NCBI GenBank assembly: GCA_033439295.1
Contig: JAVTLE010000013.1
Location: forward strand, 2,604,001-2,668,000
DNA length: 64,000 nucleotides
Direction: 5' to 3'
Source of the DNA: Deuterostichococcus epilithicus
Lineage: Eukaryota > Chlorophyta > Trebouxiophyceae > Prasiolales > Stichococcaceae
In this document: piece by piece, positions 20,856-32,059 of the stretch
Numbering within the stretch: position 1 is the stretch's first letter
How the letters are laid out: the number at the start of each line of letters is the position of its first letter
Notes under the pieces: model-generated
Databases searched by the model: none
Seen by the model: only the letters and a program-made list of their open reading frames with translations
Told to the model about the DNA's origin: nothing
Position numbers and translations under genes: made by a program

Positions 20856-22975
20856 ATGGCACTCCGCCTGTTCTCGTGCCTAGCGCTGGCAGCGCTGACG
20901 CTTCCAGCATGTCGCTGGGCCGCCAAAGCGTCAGCTGATGAGGGTGCGTGCCTTCGCCAGCTGGCAGGATGCCAGTCGGTTTTCGCTGTGCGGGGCATCG
21001 CATAATCAGGAACTTCATCCCAGTATCCCCTCTGCGCAGGCAACCCTCTTCAGGGAGTCGGCGGCGCCAGGAAGCTTTTGGCGGTCAAGTCCTGCATCTG
21101 TCCGGCAATCTACCAGCCAGTCTGCGGAAGCGACGGCAGGACGTAAGTACTCTTCCCAGACGAAAATATCACATTTTTTTGTCACCTCTTACCTCGCGCC
21201 TGGCTGCTCGACTGCATGCAACCGCTGCTGATGACGATGAGTCGTTGCCAAGATAGAGTTTCACAGCAGTGCCAGGCGCACAAAGCGTGAGTCGACCCAG
21301 GTGATGGTCGAGACATCTGTCTACACTCTGCAGGTACAGCAACAGCTGTCAGGCGGGGTGCAACGGCGTCCCGGTTGCCCATGTCGGCGAATGTGACGCC
21401 GCCGCCATGCCGCCCCCCCTCAAACCCTGCTTCTGCACCAAGATCTACGCCCCGGTCTGCGGAACAGACGGCAAGACGTCAGTGCCATTCGTTCAGCATG
21501 CTTCATGCCGCCTGAATGTATCACAATGCATCAATGCGCGCACGACGTTAGCTGCACGCTGCTATCATATTTGATGGAGTCATAGCAGGCCTCCTTAAGT
21601 TCGGTTCGGTGCAGCACCTGCCCCACGTATTAGGCAGCTCGCGACTGGCGGTTTTACATGTGTATATGCTAGGCTCGCCGGTACCTGTCTGCCGTCGCAT
21701 GTATGGCACCACATGCAGGGCGATTTGCGGGGGCGTGACTGTCTAATATACGCCTCTGAGCACTCTCGCGTACTTCGTTGTGTGCAGGTATGGCAACAAG
21801 TGCGAGGCGAGATGTGCCAAGGTTGGCATTGCGTACACAGGCAAATGCAGCCGCACAGGTGAGTGACGGTTGAGTGCTCGCGACACTGACGGAGGCTGTT
21901 GTCATGTGGCATCATTCTATGAGCCTGAGGCCTGCACTTCTAGCACGAGCGCGATGCGGCTTGCCGCTCTCCCACCTTTGACCGTCTTTCGACTCGAAGC
22001 TAGGATGGAGGCAGCTGTGCGCATCTCGTGGCTGCAATACTGCAGGTGCCGGGGAAGGCGAACCCTGCGGCGGCATCGCGGGATTTGCTTGCCAGGAGGG
22101 CCTGATCTGCGACGTGCCCGCCACACCTGACGCTCTTGGTGTTTGCAAGAGTGCACCGCAGCCGGGCCAGGTGCGACTTAAAGTTATATATGGGTATCAG
22201 AGCTGCAGTGTGCTGCCTGACCCCTCGTGCTAGCCGTTCCTTATGCTCGCGTACGAGGTGCATGCTATGCAGTTGCATCCGTCCAACCCCATTGCCTGAG
22301 CGTGTGACGTCTGCCATGCCGCTGCAACATGGAGATGGCACTACCGCGGATGGCAGATCATGCATAAGTGAAGCTTCGTCTAACCCTGCAGTGGAACTTC
22401 ATCTCGCTGTTCGGGTCGTGGCACATTGGGCTTTAGAGGGTGCCATCGATGCGCACGGTGCAGCAGGTGGGCGAACAGTGCGGCGGGTTTATCGGGCTGC
22501 GGTGCGCTCGAGGTTTGACCTGTGTCACCCCGCCTGGCACCAACGATGCCTTCGGCACCTGCCAGCTGGCGGATCCGCCGGTGGTGGGTAAGGGCGAGTC
22601 CTGCGGCGGCTTCCGCATTGGCCCCATCCCCGTCTGCGGCCCGGGACTGTACTGCAAGGTGTGGTTACACCTCCTGGTACCCTGTCCGGCGGAGTATCCT
22701 GGTCCCCGGCGCAACTCAAGGTCCATTGCGAGCCTCTTTTGTCGTTGTAGCTCGGCTGCTGCAATCGTGGCTGCCAAGCCAGATGCATGCATGCTGCAGA
22801 TGCTCAGCAAGCGGTTGCCCTTGGGAACGCAACCTGCTGTCGAAGCCCACAATCAACACATTGTGCTGGCAGCTTGCTGATGATGCCTGTCGCCCTGTTT
22901 GAATTCCAGACGAACCCCAGGGTTGCCGACGCTCCTGGCGTCTGCCGCCCGTCCTCACCTCCAGAGACGGGCTGA
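20856..22975 (+). CDS. secreted two-Kazal, Cys-rich protease-inhibitor-like protein
   Basis: Seven exons in consistent phase: 20856-20943, 21040-21142, 21334-21477, 21788-21858, 22046-22170, 22467-22658, 22910-22975, giving about 260 residues. The start is the ATG opening a signal peptide (MALRLFSCLALAALTLPAC). Two Kazal domains follow, each with the pattern C-x-C-x7-C-x10-C-x3-C-x10-C: CICPAIYQPVCGSDGRTY and CFCTKIYAPVCGTDGKTY. Kazal domains are serine-protease inhibitors. The residue two after the second Cys, usually P1, is Ala in the first and Lys in the second, suggesting elastase-like and trypsin-like targets respectively (inference). Each Kazal is split by an intron at the same Thr/Tyr codon border. 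Two further Cys modules (EPCGGIAGFACQEGLIC and EQCGGFIGLRC) follow, with a DA-x-G-x-C signature, and the protein ends shortly after DAPGVC. The gene is secreted and a defence or wall-protease-control role is plausible. It has a shorter paralogue at 26447. Confidence 0.85.
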
Positions 22976-23525
22976 CTGCAAGGTGAGCTTGTGCCGCCTC
23001 TGCTGTTGACATATGAAAAGTCACATTCCCAGCTGGTCGGAGCCAACTTCGCACACGCGGTAGCTGCCGCCAGACAGACAGCATCTGTTGGCGCCGTGCA
23101 TGGACATTGAATTGAAGCCTGTGTCATGTGTATGGACCTAAGTTCGCAGGCGCTGGAGCCTCACAATATGTTGAGACACTGCGTGTGCGTGTGCAGGTCG
23201 ATAGAATCTGACTGGTATTGCTTGGCGCATGGTGAACTGAAGGGGTGCCAAATCCACTGCGGGCTTTAGCAAGCCCGCCCGTGATGATCAATTTTGGCTT
23301 CTGTGGTGCATGCCATCCGAAATGGCTGGTACGACCCTGATTATGTAGTCACAGATGGCTGATTGCGTACTGTTGAAGTCGTGTAATCAGAAGTTCCCAC
23401 GCATTGTTCGCGAAGCGCCCGGAAGAAGGCAGCCTGGCCTCATGCTTGGTGGTGCGGCGGCTCGGCGCTGCAGCAGTGTGACGCTGGAATATCGCCTCGG
23501 CCTCACCTTGAACAGCAACCTGCAA
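22976..23525. other. intergenic, no supported gene
   Basis: Between the Kazal gene stop and the candidate coding fragment at 23526. Nothing is recognised. It probably includes the 3' UTR of the Kazal gene. Confidence 0.45.
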
Positions 23526-24008
23526 TGTCGCCTGCGGCGGCGTGCTGGAGGTGGAGCTGCGGCTGAACGCACTCATCAACGGCCTTCTGCGCCAGCGCTT
23601 CGACTGCCACTTCAGCAACGACCTCATGTTGCAGCTGTACCAGACGGCAGTTTCACCTACCACAAGCCTCCTACGCCTGCGCTGTGAGGTCTTCGAGTTG
23701 CGGCACATGCGGCTGAATGCAGAACTGACCACAACAAGATCGAAGCCAACTATGCCCAAATGATGCAGGAGCTTTGCGATGTGCGACGCTCGGTGCCAGC
23801 ACGCACACCGTGCGGCTGGTCTGCTGGAGTTTGCGGAAGACGTTGGCATGCAGCTCGCGGCAGCTTGGGCTTGGCTGACGACATCGCCGTCACAGCTGCG
23901 GCTGACGCTGCAGCCGCGCTCGAGCGGCTGCGGCACGCAGTCTTCAACGCAACCCTCGCACATGCAGCGCCTTCAGGGGGCGCCAAGCACGTAGCACATG
24001 CTTTCTGA
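23526..24008 (+). CDS. candidate coding fragments, unrecognised
   Basis: One frame reads LEVELRLNALINGLLRQRFD and continues LQLYQTA. Another, further on, reads SLGLADDIAVTAAADAAAAL and continues through LERLRHAVFNATLAHA to a stop at 24008. Both have the amphipathic, Ala/Leu-rich look of real exons in this genome, but I could not join them with confident splice sites and do not recognise a family. They may be exons of one small helical protein, a decayed gene, or chance. Confidence 0.25.
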
Positions 24009-24600
24009 TTCTTACACCCAGAGTGAGTCTGGAAGACGAGAGCTGGCAGTTGTTCCTGTTATATCGGCCGTCACCCGTCAGGTACTACCGTTATGAGGTT
24101 CTGAACCTCAGGTTCAGGCTCGGATCGCACAAACTTGTCGCCGGTGGAGACCGGCTGGTTTGACTGGATGCCGAGGCTGGAGCGCATCTTGTGACCGCCC
24201 TGTGTCGACGAGCGACATCTTTTGATGGAGTGCGTGGGTACGGCTGCTGTGCGGCTGCGCTTCAGAGCCGAGGGCTGTTTGACACGGCCGCTGCCGCCAT
24301 GAACATGCATGTAGTTCAAACAGGGTGGAGGTGGATTGTACGCAGCGCTGTTTACGCTTGCGCGCATGCTTGCGGGAGGTGGATGGGCCTCATCAGTGCA
24401 TCTGGCTAGTGGTCGGTTTATTGAGCATTTGGCGGTCATACATATGACGGTTGATGTGGTGCTGGCAGGACGTGAAATATCTGCGGAATAATATTCGACG
24501 AGACTGCCCACCCTGTAATGATATTTTTGAGCAGTCAAGCAAGGCTCGCAAGGCTACCAGGCTTGTCCACTTTGTACGTCGTACACTGTACACTACTGGC
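24009..24600. other. no supported gene
   Basis: Stretch between the uncertain fragments and the F-box gene. It has lower GC than neighbouring exons. No domain, RNA gene or repeat was seen; the F-box gene's 5' end is probably here. Confidence 0.4.
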
Positions 24601-24615
24601 CTCTTGAGTCACACT

Positions 24616-25877
24616 ATGTCTGCTGACAAAGCGGCGGGCCTGCAGATGCGTGTGCTCCCACGCAACGGCGGCAGATCGGCGACCTCCCGGATGAGGTGCT
24701 GGCTGAGGTGTTGCGCCTCCTTCCATGGCAATGTCGGTAGGCTGGCAGCGGGAAAAACACCCTCAATGAAGCCAAGCATTGAAATGGAGAATTATCCTTG
24801 CTGGACGATGGCCTGATGAGCCGCTTGCAGCTCCACGGTGAGCACTATGCCAACGTGAAGCCCTCCCAGAAGGCGTGTCCCCTTGCAGGGTCAAAGCTGC
24901 AACGGTGTCCAGGCGCTGGATGACGCTGTCTCAGACGCAAATGGCGCGCCGCATATGGCAAGCGGTGCACATACATGGCATGAACAGCAGCCTCTAGGCG
25001 ACGGGCATGGGCACCCTTCTGCACTGGTGCCAGGCTCGAGCTAGGCAGCTGCAAAAGCCTCCATCTGAAAGTGCAGCTGTGCCAAGACAACCTGCGTTCA
25101 TGTGTCATTTCGTATCTTGCAGCAAAAAGTCGTCACTCAGCAGCTTCCGCCCGAAACAATGAACCCCTGTTTCTGCTCATTTCAATCACACGCTCTCACC
25201 TCCTGGGCGGAAGTTACATGCGAGATGCAATTTATTCTGCTTCGCAGGATCACGACGAGCCCTCTCACGACCCGCTGAACACTGTGTGCAGCATCCTCTT
25301 CTCAGGCGGCCAGTTGCATCACCTCGCTTTGGTTCGAAGCGAGGAGCTCTTGGAGCGGGACCCTGATTCGTACTGGACGCCGCAGCCGGTGTTCACAGCC
25401 TTGTCACCGTGCCGAGACCTGGTGCTGCTTGTTCTGGACGTGCCTTTATTTTGGGACAGACCTGGCGCTGCTAAGCAGTACCTTTTAGTCACTCCGGCAC
25501 CTGGAGGTGGGCAGCCTTGTTGTGATGCTCTGGTGCACCCATGGACTCTTTGCTGCTCCTTGCTGGCTGGTTGTCAAGCCCACACACTCCCCCCGGGAGC
25601 TACAGCGCGCGCACAAAGCGGCCAGCCTCCAGCGCGGTGATGCCCCTGGCTCGGCTTGCAGGCCGTCAGCCTTGATCTGCAGTCAGGGGCGCAGCCCCCA
25701 GGCGCGCTGGCGCTCGTCTCTGCGGTTTGTTCCTGCCCCAAGCTGCGAGCACCAGACGTAATAGTTGGCAGCTGCCCGCCCAGGACCTCGGCATCAGGTG
25801 TGCCGCCCACGCCCGTTCTTGCCATGCTGGCACGTACTGTGCACAAACCCTCGATCCGCGCTGTGATGGACGTTTGA
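24616..25877 (+). CDS. F-box protein (exon structure partly resolved)
   Basis: An exon at about 24645-24736 encodes RRQIGDLPDEVLAEVLRLLP, an F-box N-terminal helix pattern (LPDEVLxEVLxLLP). F-box proteins recruit substrates to SCF ubiquitin ligases through SKP1. A possible start codon lies at 24616 in another frame, needing an intron. Exon 25248-25506 encodes DHDEPSHDPLNTVCSILFSG through LRxL-like stretches (LSPCRDLVLLVLDVPLFW), compatible with a leucine-rich-repeat or similar substrate-binding region. The last exon (25662-25877) encodes AVSLDLQSGAQPPGALALVS to a stop. Phases between the last two exons do not match, so at least one exon is missing from this reading. It sits between the two related Cys-rich secreted genes. 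Confidence 0.5.
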
Positions 25878-26446
25878 CCCGCTAGCACAGAGCCATAGAC
25901 TGGCATGGCATGGGCATTTCGCAATGCGTGCTGTCTGGCTCCGACCATCCAACTTACATCCGCCTGCACGCCACTTTGAGAGGCCTAATGTGGGCCCCAT
26001 TGCTGGTGCAATGATAATGGACCGCGCGCCTGAGCTGTGGCTCGTCTCGCACACCGACAGATGTCGTGCAATGTCTTCTAGTGCTCTGCTTGGCAATTTG
26101 TAGGTTAGGGTGCCTGATGCTGGAGGCACAGCAGATCTAGGGAGAGCTGACGCTGCTGAAGTTTGTTCGTGCACGGCTGCACGGCACTGGCGATATGCCA
26201 GAGACATGCAGACATACACCAAACCATGAATAAGAAGAACAATTGTGTCGTGCCAAGCCAAGGTACATTGGTTCACCTTGTTTCTGCGTGTGCCAGGTGT
26301 GAGTGTGCCAAGCAGTAAATGTTGAACATAAATTTGAGCAGACAGTGTAGCGACGAAGGATTGCTGGCGTTAGGCCGTGCACCGGAATTTGCCCCGCTTC
26401 AACTTCTGTCGCCTGTTGGTTCAAAGTTCGCAAGTCGATCGAGAAA
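25878..26446. other. intergenic, no supported gene
   Basis: Between the F-box gene stop and the signal-peptide ATG at 26447. Nothing is recognised beyond a likely promoter for the downstream Cys-rich gene. Confidence 0.45.
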
Positions 26447-27392
26447 ATGGCCAGCAGCACCAATGCTCCATTCGTTGTCCTTCTCATTGTTCTGGCCGTG
26501 ACGGTCTACTGCACGACGGCGGGAATATCAACGGCCGTAGAGCCCACCAGCAAGCGGGCTCCTGCGGTGCCTGTTCTGTCTCTCCGTTTTGACTGCCGGT
26601 CAAGCCGCGAGCTTTCAGGAAAACGTCAGCATGTGGAAGGTGTTGGAAGTGTTCTCGACAGAGTCGAAGCATTTCCATGCTACGGGTGTAATAATGCGAT
26701 GAGGCATAATGCAAGCCGCAAGCCTGTTGAACAGCATTGGTGCGGCGGCACCTGTGCACAGTAGTTTGCATTGAAGTCTCTGACTCGTAACGCAGCACGA
26801 GTCATGTATATGGCACGTCTTGCTGATGCACAGGTGGGCAAAAGATGCGGCGGCTTTGCGGGCATTCCCTGCCGCGCAGGGCTCGTGTGCATGACGCCCC
26901 CTGGCACCGCTGACGCCTTTGGCATCTGTCGCCGGCCCCCGGCGGTCGTGGGCGAGGGCCAATCCTGTGACGGCCACACATTCGGACCCCCTCCTGTGTG
27001 CGAGCCGGGGCTTGTCTGCCTGGTGTGCTTTTCTTAAAGTTTGAGCTACCAGCGGAAGAGAGCTTTGCCAGCGGAAGAGCGCTTAGCCAGCTTTCTGGCA
27101 GACGAACTGCATCAAACAGTGGAGCGGCCAAGCTGGGCCTGCTGCTGCGCCACACTGCGCTTGCAATCCCGCTCAGCTACGACATGTGCTTGTTTGCAAG
27201 CGCGCTACCAGCAGAAGTGCTGCTTGTGCCCGCCCATGCCGGTCGATGCCGGCAGAGCTAATTGAATGAGGCGGTGCTGCGCTGCAGACAAACCCTCGAG
27301 TCGCAGATGCACCTGGCATCTGTGCACCTGCGCCGTCGCCGCCCATCTCGCCACCGCCGCTGGCCTCTGGCGCCAATAACGCAGGAGGCTGA
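26447..27392 (+). CDS. secreted Cys-rich protein, paralogue of the Kazal gene without Kazal domains
   Basis: Three phase-0 exons: 26447-26566, 26834-27022 and 27288-27392, about 137 residues. The first exon is a signal peptide (MASSTNAPFVVLLIVLAVTV) plus a short linker. The second encodes GKRCGGFAGIPCRAGLVCMT, PPGTADAFGIC and a second Cys half with PPPVCEPGLVC. The third starts TNPRVADAPGIC and ends in a Pro/Ser-rich tail. Exons 2 and 3 align along their full length with the last two exons of the gene at 20856 (EQCGGFIGLRC, PPGTNDAFGTC, TNPRVADAPGVC), with the same intron positions. The two genes are therefore local paralogues, differing by loss or gain of the Kazal exons. The module resembles Cys-rich domains that often accompany Kazal inhibitors; the precise function is unknown. 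Confidence 0.85.
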
Positions 27393-27824
27393 GAGGATGC
27401 GCCAGCAGTCTAGCTGCACCATTTTGCTGGTGCCGCAGCCGCAAAAGCGCACATATACAACCAAGATCGTCTTGTGCCGCGTCGATGGTCCATCTATTGA
27501 CACCTGTTCAGGGCCGCTGACGGCATCCTACCATGAACAATTCAGGAATAGCACCAATGTATAGGATGTCTTCGCAGAGCTACGTATGTGTATATAAGAC
27601 ACTCACACAGTGCAGGCAAATTCAAATTGCTCGACACCACAAAACGAGCACCTGAAAAAGTTTGAATGTTCAAAGCCTGATTGACGGATTGCCGATCTCG
27701 ACTCCTATTTGAGCCGCACGCTTGAGTGCGCCTACTGGCCGTACTCGGCTGCCTGTCGACGTTTGCTGTACGGGTAATAAACGCCCCGGCCAGTCTTCTG
27801 CAAATCATCCAAGTCTGTAAATTC
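27393..27824. other. convergent intergenic region
   Basis: Between the stop of the Cys-rich gene (+) and the stop of the glycosyltransferase gene (-). It probably holds both 3' UTRs. No gene is seen. Confidence 0.5.
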
Positions 27825-30800
27825 CTACAGTGAGCAGCAGGAGGCGGCGGCGGCCCCCGCCAGCAGGAAGGCGCATGCCCGGGCGGCGGCGGCTTGCTGC
27901 TCGCCGGCAATCACCGCGCTGCCGGCGCCACCCAGGAACCAGTCGAAGCGGCGGCCGATGTTGGTGGCCCGTCCCCGGCGGAGGTGGCCCCACAGCCGCC
28001 CGGCCTGAGAGACCGTCTTGCAGGCGAAACCCTCGCAGCATGCGCCCAGGCGCTGCAGCCCCGCGCACTCCGGGTGCAGCGCCCACCTCTCCGGTGGCGG
28101 GAAGGCAGCGGCAGACCAAGCCAATCACGTCACAGACGCAGGCTGCATCGAGCGGACATCCGTGCAACACAACTTGCACTGCGCATGCACCTGATCATGT
28201 GTCTCGATCTGAAGCAACAGAATCAGATGTACAGCACCTCAGCCTTCCTAGTGCTCGCACAACGCCCATCCGGACACATATGTTATGGTCCATCAAGCGC
28301 AGAATCCTTGCCTGTGAGAGAAAGTTGCGGGCGACATCGAGCATCAGGTCTGTCGCCATGATGGCTGACAGCGCCATCGCAGTTGGACGCAACGGCCACA
28401 GTCTGCGCGTTCAAACAATGGAATCTCGTCGGATTGCACATTGATATGTTTTCGCACACGTGCAATCTTCGCCACCGACCAGCAGATATGGCAAGGCCGT
28501 TGGCTACTTGGCCTGAAGACAGAGAAAGGAGCACGCACCCCAACAGGCCTGCAGCGGACACCACTGCAGCGATCTCGACCGCGCATGGTGCCTGGCGGTA
28601 GGAGTAGACTGGGTGCAGGTCCATCAGGCGGCCGTCGCCAAACGCCCAGCCAAACAGGTGGCGGTGCACGGCACGCCTGCCGCCTGGCCACCAGGGGTGA
28701 TGGACGACAGCGCCCGGCACGCCTGCAGGTTGAGCAGGAGTCGCATGGTGTGATAACTTCCTCTTCTGCTGCAGTGGTGCAGTACGACGAGAAGTCTGCT
28801 GCCTGGACGAGAGGTGCACGCGTGCAGGACCGGGGTCTGGAGTTGTCAAACATCTGCAGGATGCCTACAGCAGGGTTGAATGCGCTGGCCGGGCAGCATC
28901 TGTGAACGAAGCATCTGTGAACGAAGTTGATGACATGTCCAGCCATCACAAGGGATCGCTATGGACACAGTCAGCACGCATGTCAGACCTTTCGAAAACC
29001 CAGGCTGACATACATACGAGGATGTCACTGAGATTGTCGGAGCGCCGAGGCGCACACAAAGGTCCACATCTTCACCACCACCGGTGTGCGGGAATCCGCC
29101 AGCAAACCTGCCGGGCGTACCAGTATGGAATGGCTTGGAGCTTCATGCCTGAATGTGCACGGCCAGCCCGTGCCATACCTCAGCACGTTCTGCGTCCCCC
29201 AGGCAACATTTGGTGAGGCCACTTGCTGATGGAGGTGTGACAAGGTTTGGCCGGAAGCATTATTGCGAGTGGCAACAGCGGACCTGACGGCCGTCTGCTT
29301 CACAGCGATGTTGGCCGTCACGGCCCACGGCACGGCAGCATCGTGCAGCGGTGCCTCCCAGAAGTGAGAGACATCGGACAGGTGCACGCCCTCGTGCAGG
29401 ATGCTGCCGTCGTGCGGCAGCAGCGTCGGCCCTGCGGACGAAATTGCATTTACACCACGTCTCAGCTCTGTACCTCAGTGTTGTCATGTTGCACAGTGTA
29501 AGCTGTTCCTGCTGCTGGAGACGTCAGTCTTTCGACCCGTGGCAGCAGCAGTAGGTTTGCTGCTGGTGATGCGGGACGATGGTGCAGGGTGCGCGGACAT
29601 GCAGCTGCTGCCGATGCGAGTCTCACCAGCCCACGCCACAGCATCAGGGTGCTCCTTGAATGCCGCCACATAGGCATCAATGCATATCTCGCTCGGCACC
29701 ACGTCGTCCTCCCAGAACACGGCAAACTCGGCTGCAGAATCGTCAAGCAGAGCATTGCGTGTCGCAGCGGCACCCAGGTTTTCCTGCACGATATGCAGTG
29801 GAAAAATGATCAATTCACTCAATCCAAACTGCTGAGCACCCAACTCATACCGTCTTGTACATGGCAGTGCTGCTGACAGCCGCAATCACACAGGCACTCA
29901 GGTTGAGAGAAGAGCATGAATCAGCTTGCGCTTGCGCGGTGACGGCACGGCGTCATCAGGCATGGTGCATGATGCACCCTCCCTCCAGCACACACAGCTC
30001 ACCTCGTTGAAGTGAACGCTGAGCTGATGCAGCATGGACGACTTACGCTCTGCCAGCCAGGCCTGCAGCGGGCCATCGGCGACCTTCTTGGGATTGTCGA
30101 AGCGCAGCAGGAAGCGCAGGCTGGTGGCTGCACCGTCTGGACACTCGACAGCCAGGAGCCTGCAGTGCAGAGTGCGAACTTGTCGTCAGCTACAGGCGCT
30201 GCCGTGCTGCTTTATGAAAATTCAAGGCACGAGGCATCTGATTCTGCCCCCTGGGCAACGAATACTGCTTATCAGCGCAGCAAGTGGTGCTTGCAGACCT
30301 GTCCAGGGCAGTGGGGTCTGCCCGGTATGATGGTATCAGAACGTCGACCGTGGCAGCATAGCGTGCCGCTGGGTTGCTGCGCTTCAGGCGCTGCTGCCAT
30401 GCTCTGAGCTCGGACTTGAACGTGGTACGCGGCACATGGCAGCGGCTGTAAAGCGGCAGGGTATAATCTGCGCCTGTGACCTGGACGCCGCCTACGCAGT
30501 CGACATGTGTGGAGATCACGCCACGATCTGCATACTGACAGCAACAAAGTACAAACAGATCGAGCAAATCGAGCCGCAGGGTCAGCTGCATTGCACTGCA
30601 CTACACATTGCGATGCCGCACCTCGCTTGTTGCTGATGCTAACATGCCTGCTGGAGGCTACCGCGCCGGGCAGACAGTGGTACAGCTCGAAGAGAAAAGG
30701 GTCTCCATCCTGGTTTGATGAACGCATCCGGCAGCAGGCGCCCGTCAAAGCGTGTCAGGTGCTTGGCGCGCAGTACAGGAAAGGAGGGAAAGCCGGGCTC

Positions 30801-31575
30801 GGCATTGTCGCGTAGCAGAAGCAGCTGCAGCCGGTCGTCCGCCCTGAAAGCATCTGCACCGCAGCACATCGGCTGTGCCTACTCAGTTCTCGAGCGTGCC
30901 GCTACAGTTTTTAAGAAGAAGGCGCAGATGTGCGAATTAGTCTCCTCTGCCCACATTTTTTTTCATCTGCTCACTGTACGTAGCAGAAGCGTGACCTGCT
31001 CTGTCATGTGAAAAAGCTGTCTAGAGGAGGGCTGTCTAGAGGAGGGCATGGGAGGGCCTGCACCTACCTGTGATCAGGCGCGGCCAGGTGCCCATTCGTC
31101 GGACAGCAGTGTCGTCTCCCAGCAGCAGCACGAGATCGCAGCCTCTGGCGGCAGCATCCGCTGCCAGCCGACCCCATATCCAGCACAGCGGCGCAACCGG
31201 AGCCTCCTTGCCTGCTGAAGGTGCTGCGCCGCCCCTGCTGCAAGGTGACGCTGCAGCGTCACCTGCCGCATGGGGAACAGCCTCCTGGACATGCAGTGCT
31301 GTCGTCCGAGCGGCAGACAGCTCTGGCTCGCCAAATACTGCTACTTGGTGCTGGATACCGCGCTGAGAAAACGCGTCCTGCAGACTGGTGAGGGCACTCG
31401 GCTCCTCCGAGATGAGCGGATCGTCCCAATCGACGCCGAGGAAAGCCTCGATCTCCGCCGAATCAATATTTGAGGGATCAGCGAGACTGTCCAAGAGATT
31501 GCTGCGCAGAGCTGAAATGCAGGCTGTTGGCGAGGAGCCTCGAGAACAGAGTGGCAGCAGGAGGCCTAGTTTCAT
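27825..31575 (-). CDS. putative family-2-like glycosyltransferase
   Basis: Nine exons on the minus strand, in phase apart from one base: 31068-31575, 30662-30853, 30299-30480, 30003-30159, 29627-29783, 29284-29431, 29108-29148, 28562-28722, 27825-28088; about 600 residues. The start is the ATG giving MKLGLLLPLCSRG. The N-terminal half contains LGVDWDDPL and CDLVLLLGDDT, resembling a sugar-nucleotide-binding fold. The second half has the family-2 hallmarks: VDVLIPSYRAD, then ENLGAAATRNALLDD, the acidic metal-binding-like FWEDDVVPS, and WAVTANIAV. It then has FGWAFGDGRLMDL and a Cys-containing C-terminus ending AAASCCSL. GT-A enzymes of this type transfer sugars from nucleotide donors; the acceptor is unknown. 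In the second exon the frame shifts by one base within an AAA run near 30714-30716. Dropping one A would restore DAFINQDGDPFLFELY, so this is either an assembly error or a recent frameshift. Confidence 0.7.
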
Positions 31576-31738
31576 CGCGGTGCTTGATGCTTCAACGGAC
31601 CTGCAGTCCCAATATTCTTGCAATGTGAATTCCTTTGGACACAAATGACAAGCTGAGGCTTTCAGCTGTTGTCGATCTTACGGCAGCTTCGGACGTGCTG
31701 AACACAACAAACGAAATGACCCTCCTGTGCTCAGCACC

Positions 31739-31797
31739 CGTATCAAGGCCATCGGCGGGTATCAATGCTATCGGCGGGCATCGGCGGGTATCAAGGC
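31739..31797 (+). repeat. short tandem repeat ATCGGCGGGTATCAA
   Basis: Three to four imperfect copies of ATCGGCGGGTATCAA or the shorter ATCGGCGGGC lie in a row upstream of the ubiquitin-like exon. Confidence 0.7.
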
Positions 31798-31908
31798 AAA
31801 CTGTCATATCACAATCAGCAGCAGTCAGCAGCATATGTCGAATGCCGGACTTCGAGAGAGAGGGAGATGTAGCTTGGAGCAGGATCACAGAAATGAGGTG
31901 ACTCACAG

Positions 31909-32059
31909 ACCGCACCGTCTCCGCGGAACAACGGATGCAGGGCTGGCAGCCGAACCACATGCGCCTGTTCTACGCCGGCAAGCAGCTGCGAAACGACGAG
32001 CTGCTGTCCAAGTACAACACAAGGGCAGCACCACCACCGTCATCGTGCGCCCGCACTGA
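31909..32059 (+). CDS. ubiquitin-like domain exon (partial, frame break)
   Basis: After a CTCACAG acceptor the frame reads GWQPNHMRLFYAGKQLRNDE followed by LLSKYN. This matches the second half of the ubiquitin fold (ubiquitin: [20 protein letters not shown], then SDYN). Ubiquitin continues with a strand of the type KGSTxxLVxR. Here KGSTTTVIVRPH is present just downstream and ends in TGA at 32057-32059, but in a different frame, with one base too few or two too many after the YN codons. No C-terminal Gly-Gly is present. The N-terminal half of the domain and a start codon were not located upstream. It could be the last exon of a ubiquitin-like-domain protein with a sequencing indel, or a decaying copy. 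Confidence 0.5.
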
